Positions 1 to 5,134 of a stretch of 5,134 nt of DNA are shown here, piece after piece. Source of the DNA: Eubacterium sp. (GTDB lineage: Bacteria > Bacillota_A > Clostridia > Lachnospirales > Lachnospiraceae); assembly GCA_024687845.1 (NCBI GenBank), contig JAILEL010000138.1, positions 1-5,134 on the forward strand, in the 5' to 3' direction. The position numbers and the translations under genes are program-made. The notes beneath the pieces were generated by a model. It made no database searches and was not told the origin of the DNA. It worked only from the letters and a program-made list of their open reading frames with translations. How positions within the stretch are numbered: position 1 is the stretch's first letter; each line of letters begins with the position of its first letter.

Positions 1-594
1 GTTACAGGAGATATGAGAGTTATCCTGAGTGGAGAAAGAACAGCCCTCAACTATCTTCAGCGTATGAGCGGAATAGCAACCTACACCAACAAGACTGCAA
101 AGCTTCTTGAAGGAACTAAGACAAAGCTCCTTGACACAAGGAAGACAACACCAAATAACAGAATATTTGAGAAGTATTCTGTCAGAGTTGGTGGTGGAAA
201 TAACCATAGATACAATCTGTCTGATGGCGTGCTGCTTAAGGACAACCATATCGGTGCAGCAGGTGGAGTTAAGAAGGCAGTTGAGATGGCAAAAGCATAT
301 GCTCCATTTGTCAGAAAAATCGAGGTTGAGGTTGAAACTCTTGATATGGTAAAAGAAGCTGTAGAAGCTGGAGCGGATATAATAATGCTCGACAACATGG
401 ATACAGAAACGCTTAAGGAAGCAATCAGCTACATCGATGGAAGAGCAGAGGTTGAGATTTCCGGAAATGTAACTAAGGAGACACTTCCAAAATACGTTGA
501 GATGGGAGTGGATTACATTTCCAGTGGAGCACTGACACATTCATCTCCTATACTTGATGTATCTCTCAAGAACTTACATCCAATTACTGATTAG
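1..594 (+). CDS. nadC: Quinolinate phosphoribosyltransferase (carboxylating), 5'-truncated by window edge
   Basis: This enzyme converts quinolinate and PRPP to nicotinate mononucleotide, CO2 and pyrophosphate, the step that joins the de novo pathway to NAD synthesis in the cytoplasm. The open frame runs from base 1 (Val-Thr-Gly-Asp-Met...), so the ATG at 13 is internal. The 197 visible codons are the C-terminal two thirds of a protein that is usually about 280 residues; roughly 85 N-terminal residues are missing. Family motifs appear in order: SGERTALNYLQRMSGIAT (bases about 28-81), the substrate-binding DTRKTTP (133-153), VGGGNNHR (187-210), LLKDNH (232-249), the EVEVET strand, IIMLDNMD, EISGNVTKE and the closing GVDYISSGALTHS. 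All are intact. The gene is followed after 49 bases by niaR, the NAD-pathway repressor, and in related bacteria nadB and nadA usually lie upstream. Identification is very secure. Confidence 0.96.
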   Translation, partial: VTGDMRVILSGERTALNYLQRMSGIATYTNKTAKLLEGTKTKLLDTRKTTPNNRIFEKYSVRVGGGNNHRYNLSDGVLLKDNHIGAAGGVKKAVEMAKAYAPFVRKIEVEVETLDMVKEAVEAGADIIMLDNMDTETLKEAISYIDGRAEVEISGNVTKETLPKYVEMGVDYISSGALTHSSPILDVSLKNLHPITD

Positions 595-631
595 TTTTTT
601 CGGATTAACAATACGACATTACTACAGATGT

Positions 632-635
632 GAGG
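632..635 (+). promoter_or_regulatory. Ribosome binding site that sets the niaR start
   Basis: GAGG lies 8 bases before the ATG at 644. An earlier in-frame ATG at 554 would add 30 residues read from inside nadC in another frame, and that extension has no family counterpart. The 644 start places the HTH at the N-terminus as in other NiaR proteins. Confidence 0.6.
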
Positions 636-643
636 TTAGAAAT

Positions 644-1216
644 ATGAATGCTGGTGAAAGACGGGAACATATTATAAATATATTAAAAGACTGTACTGAG
701 CCGGTTTCGGGTTCCGAACTGGCGAAAAAACTCTCGGTAAGCCGTCAGGTTATTGTGACCGATATAGCACTTCTCAGGGCTAAAGGATTAGACATTTCAT
801 CAACACCACAAGGGTATAAAATATCTGGAGGAAATATGTGTGAGAGAATCTTCAAGGTTCATCATCTAGCGGAAGAAACAGAGGATGAGCTGAATCTTTT
901 TGTGGATTGCGGAGCGGTGGTTAAGGATATATTCGTGAGTCATAGGACATATGGTGTACTCCGTGCAGAGCTGAATATTCATTCGCGTATGGAGATTCAG
1001 GAGTATATGAATAATCTCAAAACGAGTAATTCTTCACTGCTTTCATCAATTACTGATGGTTACCATTACCATACGATAGTTGCACCGACAGAAAAGGTTT
1101 TAGATATAATAGAGGATAAACTGTGGGAGAAGGGGTATCTTGCAAAAACTCTGGAATACGAGCCGGAGGATTTTGTGAAGGACCTTTCCAAGAGAAAAAC
1201 ACAGGAAGAAGAATAG
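644..1216 (+). CDS. niaR: NiaR-type transcriptional repressor of NAD biosynthesis (HTH plus 3H domain)
   Basis: This is a cytoplasmic DNA-binding repressor which, in characterised Firmicutes (B. subtilis YrxA/NiaR), senses nicotinate and shuts down nad synthesis and niacin uptake genes. The 190-residue product fits the family length (about 170-180). Residues 5-60 form a winged HTH_11 domain: helix-turn-helix around GSELAKKLSVSRQVIVTDIALLRAKG, with wing residues TPQGYKI. Residues 70-170 form the 3H domain, with VHH (73-74), VSHRTYG (98-104), ELNIHSR (109-115) and DGYHYHTI (138-145). His74, Glu82, His141 and His143 have the spacing I recall for the metal ligands of the T. maritima homologue TM1602, so the metal site looks intact. 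The C-terminus (residues 171-190) is charged and probably flexible. It sits directly behind nadC, which suggests a self-controlled nad operon whose operator would lie upstream of the window. The response regulator gene begins 21 bases later. Confidence 0.93.
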   Translation: MNAGERREHIINILKDCTEPVSGSELAKKLSVSRQVIVTDIALLRAKGLDISSTPQGYKISGGNMCERIFKVHHLAEETEDELNLFVDCGAVVKDIFVSHRTYGVLRAELNIHSRMEIQEYMNNLKTSNSSLLSSITDGYHYHTIVAPTEKVLDIIEDKLWEKGYLAKTLEYEPEDFVKDLSKRKTQEEE

Positions 1217-1223
1217 ATAACAC

Positions 1224-1229
1224 AGGGGA
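1224..1229 (+). promoter_or_regulatory. Ribosome binding site of the response regulator
   Basis: AGGGGA lies 8 bases before the ATG at 1238, inside the 21-base gap after niaR. There is no room for a separate promoter in the gap itself, so translation from the niaR transcript is likely. Confidence 0.55.
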
Positions 1230-1237
1230 AAATATTT

Positions 1238-1948
1238 ATGAGAATTGCAGTATGTGATGATGAAGAAAAGTTCAGAATGCAGGCAAAGGAAATGATCGAT
1301 AAGCTTGCAGGAAGCTTAGATGTTATAGTAGATGCTTATTCAGATGGAAGAAAGCTTCTCGAGGCCTTTGACAAAAAGCCATATGATGTGCTTTTTCTTG
1401 ATATAGAGATGCCAGTAATGGATGGTATAACTCTCGCCAAAAAGTTGAGAGAGCGAAGTGACAGCATTTACATTGTATTCCTTACAGGACACGTGGAATA
1501 TGCACTTGAAGGCTATGAAGTGAATGCACTTCGTTATCTTACCAAGCCTGTTCAAGAAGCAAAGCTCAGCGAGGTTCTGAGATTTGTAATGGATAAAAAT
1601 GTCAGCAAAAGGCAGCTGATGATCAAAGAAGATGGGGATGAGACTCTGATAAATGTATCAGATATCTTTTATATGGAAGCTCAGAACCAGTATGTAATGA
1701 TTTATACTACAGGTGGAGAGCATCTTATAAGGTATAATATCGGTGATTTTGAAGCTGAGCTGAAAAATGATGACTTTTTCAGAATTCATAGAGGCTATCT
1801 TGTCTCACTTGCAAAGGTAAAAAAACTTGTTAAATCAGAAGTTGTTATAGAGGGAATGAATGGTGAACTAAAACTCCCCGTCAGCAGATCGAACATTAAG
1901 CCGCTCAAAGAAGCTTTGTACAAGTATGTTGAGCAGGAGGCTTTCTGA
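1238..1948 (+). CDS. LytTR-family two-component response regulator (AgrA/LytR-like)
   Basis: This is a cytoplasmic phosphorylation-activated transcription factor of 236 residues, the usual length for the family. Residues 1-118 are a receiver domain. The acidic pair Asp7-Asp8 lies in IAVCDDE, the phospho-acceptor Asp55 in LFLDIEMPVMDG, the switch Thr83 in VFLTGH, and Lys103-Pro104 in YLTKP. All key residues are present, so it should accept phosphate. Residues about 127-232 are a LytTR DNA-binding domain with IFYMEAQNQYVMIYT (143-157), FFRIHRGYLVSL (180-191) and LPVSRSNIKPLKEAL (213-227). LytTR proteins bind pairs of short direct repeats in promoter DNA; I see no convincing pair in the short gaps here. 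Its cognate kinase begins 2 bases after the stop codon. The targets are unknown; the position behind niaR does not by itself link it to NAD control. The family is certain, the specific function is not known. Confidence 0.95.
   Translation: MRIAVCDDEEKFRMQAKEMIDKLAGSLDVIVDAYSDGRKLLEAFDKKPYDVLFLDIEMPVMDGITLAKKLRERSDSIYIVFLTGHVEYALEGYEVNALRYLTKPVQEAKLSEVLRFVMDKNVSKRQLMIKEDGDETLINVSDIFYMEAQNQYVMIYTTGGEHLIRYNIGDFEAELKNDDFFRIHRGYLVSLAKVKKLVKSEVVIEGMNGELKLPVSRSNIKPLKEALYKYVEQEAF
1935..1940 (+). promoter_or_regulatory. Ribosome binding site of the histidine kinase
   Basis: A perfect AGGAGG sits inside the last codons of the response regulator, 10 bases before the kinase ATG at 1951. This arrangement favours coupled translation of the two partners. 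Confidence 0.65.
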
Positions 1949-1950
1949 TC

Positions 1951-3441
1951 ATGGATAAACTTCAAGTGATAAATTATGTCAGTATTGCGTTGTCTGACAT
2001 CAATTTTATGATTGTCATGCTTATTATAGTTATGATAGCCGCTGTATTTTTGGGAAGGTATATAGTAATTTCGAAAAAAATGATTATTGCCACTTGCGGT
2101 ATAGTACTGGTTCAGCTGCTTGTAATAATTGGAGGAGGTATAATAATAGAACACCTTTTCCCTGAAATGGCACAAACTTTTGAAGATTATACAATGGCAG
2201 ATGCGATATCAAAAGAAAATCCATATTATGATACATATATTAAATTGTCTTTTGTGGCATCAAATGTACTTAATCTGCTGGTATTTGTATATGCATTTGT
2301 TTTCTATCTCATTGCAAATAAGGAAAAAAAGCTCTTAAGAGCCATAGAATCAACGGTGTGTTTATACCTTTATTATGCGTATATTAATACTATAGGACAG
2401 TATTCATATATTTATCTGAATGGTGGAAATAGCGAACTGGCTAACAATGTTTTTGTTATTAATTCAGGAAAAGATTCACTGTTTTTTACATTATACCTGG
2501 AACTATCTACTTTTGTTACATCACTGGCTATTCTCCTGCTTATTTACTTTATATATTATAAAAAACATAGAGTATTTGTTATCAGAATTCGAGACAGAAT
2601 CCTTTTTGTTGTATGGTTTCTGATATTTTCGACTTTCCCTGTATTTCCTATAGTAAAGGAAAATGTGCAGGAACAATATGAGATTCTTTCAATTATATTT
2701 GGAGTTCTGATTCCTATACTTGGAACTATAGCTCCACTTGTTCTGCTTATGGGAGCTGCTGAAAAGAATCTTAAGGAGAAAAACAAATACCAGGAGGAAT
2801 ATCTCACAGCCGAGCTGGATTATATCGAGCGTTATAAACATTCTCAGGAAGAAACAAGAGCCTTCAGGCATGATATTATCAATAACCTGTCTCTGACAAG
2901 TATGCTTCTGGAGGATGGAAAAGTAGAAGAGGCCGGACAGCATCTGAAGGATCTTCTGGGAAATGTAAAAGCACTTTCTCCATCTATCATTACCGGAGAT
3001 GAGATGCTTGACTGTATAGTTGCCATGAAGTCTGATAAGATGAAAGAGAAGGGAATAGACTTCGATATTGATGGAGTAATAGATGGTGGACTTCATATGA
3101 AGCCGACAGATATCTGCAGCATCTTTGCAAATTCCCTTGATAATGCTATAGAAGCAGCGTCAAAATATTCACCAGCTGATGGGGAAGATAATCCATGGGT
3201 TAAGATGAATATAAAACGTACAGAGAAATTCTTTGTAATAAATGTAACAAACTGTGCAGTTGATAAGGTGGATGTTGAGAAGCTTTTTATGTCTTCAGGA
3301 TATACCTCCAAGAAGGATAAGGAGCATCATGGATTTGGTCTCAGGAATATCCGCAACTGCGTTGAAGAATATGACGGAATTATCAAAGCATCGTCAGATG
3401 AGAATTCATTCTCACTGTCAATAATGATTCCGAGAAACTAA
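1951..3441 (+). CDS. GHKL-type membrane sensor histidine kinase (AgrC-like), partner of the LytTR regulator
   Basis: This is a membrane-bound sensor kinase of 496 residues. Seven hydrophobic segments can be read: about 17-35, 44-66, 100-122, 131-150 (weak), 177-203, 217-235 and 244-270. Basic stretches (RYIVISKK, NKEKKLLR, KKHRVFVIRIRDR) alternate with acidic loops, which fits an outside N-terminus and a cytoplasmic C-terminus. Likely outer loops are 67-99 and 151-176. A charged helical linker (271-300) leads to the dimerisation helix with the phospho-acceptor His307 in RAFRHDIINNLS. The ATPase core follows, with the N-box FANSLDNAIEA (392-402) and the G-box HHGFGLRNI (459-467). A classical D-box is not obvious, as is usual in HATPase_c_5/HPK10 kinases. 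It should phosphorylate Asp55 of the adjacent regulator. AgrC-like kinases often detect peptides, but no agrB- or agrD-like gene lies in the window, so the ligand is open. The RNase H gene starts 17 bases downstream. Confidence 0.94.
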   Translation: MDKLQVINYVSIALSDINFMIVMLIIVMIAAVFLGRYIVISKKMIIATCGIVLVQLLVIIGGGIIIEHLFPEMAQTFEDYTMADAISKENPYYDTYIKLSFVASNVLNLLVFVYAFVFYLIANKEKKLLRAIESTVCLYLYYAYINTIGQYSYIYLNGGNSELANNVFVINSGKDSLFFTLYLELSTFVTSLAILLLIYFIYYKKHRVFVIRIRDRILFVVWFLIFSTFPVFPIVKENVQEQYEILSIIFGVLIPILGTIAPLVLLMGAAEKNLKEKNKYQEEYLTAELDYIERYKHSQEETRAFRHDIINNLSLTSMLLEDGKVEEAGQHLKDLLGNVKALSPSIITGDEMLDCIVAMKSDKMKEKGIDFDIDGVIDGGLHMKPTDICSIFANSLDNAIEAASKYSPADGEDNPWVKMNIKRTEKFFVINVTNCAVDKVDVEKLFMSSGYTSKKDKEHHGFGLRNIRNCVEEYDGIIKASSDENSFSLSIMIPRN

Positions 3442-3458
3442 TACTAGGAGACATAAAT

Positions 3459-4091
3459 ATGGCAAAAAAATACTACGCAGTTCGAAAAGGCTTCAAACCT
3501 GGAATTTATACTACATGGGAAGAGTGTAAGAAAAATGTGGATGGATTCTCAGGGGCTGAATACAAGGGCTTTATGACAAAGGAAGAGGCCGTTTTGTTCT
3601 GTGGAGATATAGCACAGGGAGAGAAGAATAATTCTTCTATAACGACAGACAATATAGCAGATAGCGCTTCTTCAGAAGCAGTTGCTTACGTTGATGGAAG
3701 TTATAACATAGCTACAGGCGAATACTCTTATGGAATGGTTTTCTATCATAATGGCGAGAAGCTTCAGATGTGTGAGAAGTTTAATGATGCGGAAATGAAG
3801 ACCATGCGAAATGTAGCTGGTGAGATAGAGGGTTCCATGCATGCTATGGCATACTGTATCGAGAATGGTATCAAGAGCATCGATATCTATTACGATTATG
3901 AAGGAATAGAGAAGTGGGCGCTGGGAATCTGGAAGACTAACAAGAAGGGGACTATCAATTATAAGAAGTATTATGACGAGATAAAGGACCGCCTGGCAGT
4001 ACATTTTATTAAGGTAAAAGGCCATTCTGGAAATATTGGAAATGATGAAGCAGACATGCTTGCCAAAAAGGCAGTTGGAGTGGTAAAATAG
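3459..4091 (+). CDS. rnhA: Ribonuclease H1 with N-terminal viroplasmin-type hybrid-binding domain
   Basis: This cytoplasmic endonuclease cuts the RNA strand of RNA-DNA hybrids, for example in R-loops and Okazaki primers. The product has 210 residues and three parts. Residues 3-50 are a viroplasmin/RNase HI N-terminal domain (KKYYAVRKGFKPGIYTTWEEC, then the conserved YKGFMTKEEAVLF), known in this family to bind hybrid duplexes. Residues 53-73 are a Ser/Thr/Asn-rich linker. Residues 74-208 are the catalytic RNase H fold. By alignment in mind with the E. coli and B. halodurans enzymes, the metal-binding residues are Asp79 (YVDGSY), Glu122 (VAGEIEG), Asp146 (YYDYEGIEKW) and Asp199, with the catalytic-flap His189 in VKGHSGNIGNDEAD; all are present. 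A TAGGAG ribosome binding site (3445-3450) lies 8 bases before the ATG. The gene follows the kinase closely, so it is probably co-transcribed, although a functional link with the signalling pair is not evident. Confidence 0.95.
   Translation: MAKKYYAVRKGFKPGIYTTWEECKKNVDGFSGAEYKGFMTKEEAVLFCGDIAQGEKNNSSITTDNIADSASSEAVAYVDGSYNIATGEYSYGMVFYHNGEKLQMCEKFNDAEMKTMRNVAGEIEGSMHAMAYCIENGIKSIDIYYDYEGIEKWALGIWKTNKKGTINYKKYYDEIKDRLAVHFIKVKGHSGNIGNDEADMLAKKAVGVVK
4060..4089 (+). promoter_or_regulatory. Possible sigma-A promoter inside the 3' end of rnhA, driving the DHH gene
   Basis: TTGCCA (4060-4065) and TAAAAT (4084-4089) each differ from the consensus -35 and -10 boxes at one position and are separated by 18 bases. 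Transcription would start near 4096, about 45 bases before the DHH start codon. The match was found by eye and overlaps coding sequence, so chance is a real alternative. Confidence 0.3.
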
Positions 4092-4127
4092 AAGTAGCTG
4101 TTTGCTGACGCTAACGAAATGTATTGC

Positions 4128-4135
4128 AGGAGGGG
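4128..4135 (+). promoter_or_regulatory. Ribosome binding site that sets the DHH gene start
   Basis: AGGAGGGG ends a few bases before the ATG at 4140, with 6 bases between the AGGAGG core and the start. An in-frame ATG at 4119 lies upstream of this site and has no ribosome binding site of its own, so 4140 is the better start. Confidence 0.75.
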
Positions 4136-4139
4136 TAAC

Positions 4140-5075
4140 ATGAAAAAAAGGTTAGTAACAAGAAGTGATTTTGATGGTCTTGTTTGTGCCATGCTGCTTA
4201 GAGAACTTGATATAATTGGGGATATTAAGTTTGTTCATCCAAAGGATGTACAGGATGGTAAGATAGACATTTCTGAAAATGATATTACAACCAATCTTCC
4301 TTTTGACAAGAGAGTAGGACTTGCTTTCGATCACCATGAGAGTGAGCTTATCAGAAACAAAGAGGAAGAGTACAGGGGTAAATATATAATAGAGGGAGAT
4401 GCTAAGTCAGCAGCTCGTGTAGTTTATAATTATTATGGTGGAGCTAAGACCTTTAAGAAGGTTTCAGAGGAAATCATGATCGCTGTTGATAAGGGTGACA
4501 GCGCTGATTTTACTAAGGACGAAATCCTTGATCCAAAGGACTGGGTACTGATGAACTTCCTTATGGATGCTCGTACCGGACTCGGAAGATTCCACAATTT
4601 CAGAATATCCAACTATGACCTTATGATGGAGCTGATTGACTACTGTGTTGATCATTCTATTAAACAGGTTCTCGAGCTTCCGGATGTTAAAGAAAGAGTT
4701 GACCTCTATTTTGAACAGCAGGAGCTTTTCAAGGAACAGCTTAAGAATATCACTAAGATACATGACAAGGTAGCTGTAATTGATCTTAGAAATGAAGATG
4801 TTATCTATGCTGGTAACAGATTCATGGTATATGCAATGTGGCCAGAGGTTGAGCTGTCTGTTCATGTAGCCTGGGGATTCCGCAAGCAGAACACAGCTGT
4901 AATGATTGGCAAGTCTATTATCAACAGAAGTTCAGATTTTAATATTGGCGAGATGTGTCTCTCATATGGTGGTGGCGGCCATGCAAATGCAGGAACCTGC
5001 CAGCTGGAGAATGATCAGATAGATTCAGAGCTTCCAATAATCATAGATAAACTGAATGGAAAGATACCTGTATAA
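4140..5075 (+). CDS. DHH/DHHA1-family phosphoesterase ('exopolyphosphatase-related' protein)
   Basis: This is a probable cytoplasmic metal-dependent phosphoesterase of 311 residues, near the length of NrnA/YtqI-type DHH-DHHA1 proteins. The DHH domain spans about 1-130. Motif I is TRSDFDGL (7-14, metal-binding Asp10 and Asp12), motif III is the signature AFDHHESE (62-69, Asp64-His65-His66), a GDAKSAARVVY helix is at 86-96, and the acidic AVDKGDSADF (115-124) is the likely fourth metal motif. A helical connector (about 140-215) leads to a DHHA1 domain ending in the substrate-binding loop SYGGGGHANAGT (275-286). The His usually found in motif I (HxDxDG) is replaced by Arg8. From memory, this TRSDFDG form recurs in a conserved subfamily, so it is probably not a defect. 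Relatives act on short oligonucleotides, pAp, cyclic dinucleotide products or polyphosphate; the sequence does not tell which. It follows rnhA after 48 bases with a strong ribosome binding site. Confidence 0.88.
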   Translation: MKKRLVTRSDFDGLVCAMLLRELDIIGDIKFVHPKDVQDGKIDISENDITTNLPFDKRVGLAFDHHESELIRNKEEEYRGKYIIEGDAKSAARVVYNYYGGAKTFKKVSEEIMIAVDKGDSADFTKDEILDPKDWVLMNFLMDARTGLGRFHNFRISNYDLMMELIDYCVDHSIKQVLELPDVKERVDLYFEQQELFKEQLKNITKIHDKVAVIDLRNEDVIYAGNRFMVYAMWPEVELSVHVAWGFRKQNTAVMIGKSIINRSSDFNIGEMCLSYGGGGHANAGTCQLENDQIDSELPIIIDKLNGKIPV

Positions 5076-5134
5076 TATTGATTTGTATAATGTAATAAAG
5101 AAGTTGAGCGGTGGTGGTGTCTGAGAAAAGCTAT
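5076..5134 (+). other. Downstream end segment with no supported gene; isolated -10-like TATAAT
   Basis: The 59 bases after the DHH stop contain a perfect TATAAT (5086-5091), but no acceptable -35 box lies 16-18 bases before it. There is no stem followed by a T-run, so no terminator is visible. The final GGTGGTGGTG stretch could be the start of a transcribed leader or a gene continuing beyond the edge, which cannot be judged here. Confidence 0.3.

Noticed and set aside
595..600. Run of six T directly after the nadC stop, as in an intrinsic terminator
   Set aside because: The bases before it do not form a GC-rich stem, so there is no terminator hairpin; niaR most likely remains on the same transcript.
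554..643. Upstream ATG that would extend niaR by 30 residues
   Set aside because: The extension is read out of frame from nadC codons, contains no family match and has no better ribosome binding site than the one before 644.
2689..3096. Long minus-strand open frame opposite the kinase gene
   Set aside because: It lies wholly within the strongly supported kinase, shows no recognisable motif and looks like a chance frame. The same applies to the minus-strand frames opposite nadC (81-398), rnhA (3672-4025) and the DHH gene (4464-4865).
4096..4114. Short inverted repeat TAGC...GCTA in the gap before the DHH gene
   Set aside because: Only a four-base stem with an 11-base loop and no T-run, which is too weak to call a terminator or riboswitch.
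5111..5134. Possible GTG-started gene at the right edge (GTG GTG GTG TCT GAG...)
   Set aside because: Only eight codons are visible, with no convincing ribosome binding site before them, so it cannot be told apart from chance.

Overview
The window reads as a gene-dense, low-GC chromosome segment from an anaerobic Firmicute. The best guess is a Clostridia/Lachnospiraceae member, of a Butyrivibrio-like type. This rests on strong AGGAGG-type ribosome binding sites, AT-rich codon use, a NiaR-type NAD repressor, a GHKL/LytTR two-component pair and a viroplasmin-type RNase H1. Genus placement is inference, because no rRNA or marker gene is present.

All six genes are on the + strand, with gaps of only 49, 21, 2, 17 and 48 bases and no overlaps. 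From left to right: the 3' two thirds of nadC (quinolinate phosphoribosyltransferase, start outside the window); niaR (3H-domain repressor of NAD synthesis); a LytTR-family response regulator; its partner GHKL histidine kinase with about seven membrane segments; a ribonuclease H1 with an N-terminal viroplasmin-type hybrid-binding domain; and a DHH/DHHA1 phosphoesterase of the 'exopolyphosphatase-related' type. The last 59 bases hold no gene I can support.

The left part is a classic NAD unit: the last enzyme of de novo nicotinate mononucleotide synthesis followed by the regulator that normally represses that pathway. The middle is an AgrA/AgrC-like signalling pair with no peptide or peptide-processing gene visible beside it. 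The right part holds two nucleic-acid or nucleotide phosphodiester/phosphatase enzymes. No intrinsic terminator is visible between any of the genes, so one long transcript is possible, although an internal promoter before the DHH gene is plausible. No mobile element, CRISPR array, tRNA, rRNA or riboswitch is seen. Most of the window is ordinary. The points worth a second look are the orphan-like two-component system inside a NAD operon, the altered first motif of the DHH protein and the possible internal promoter.
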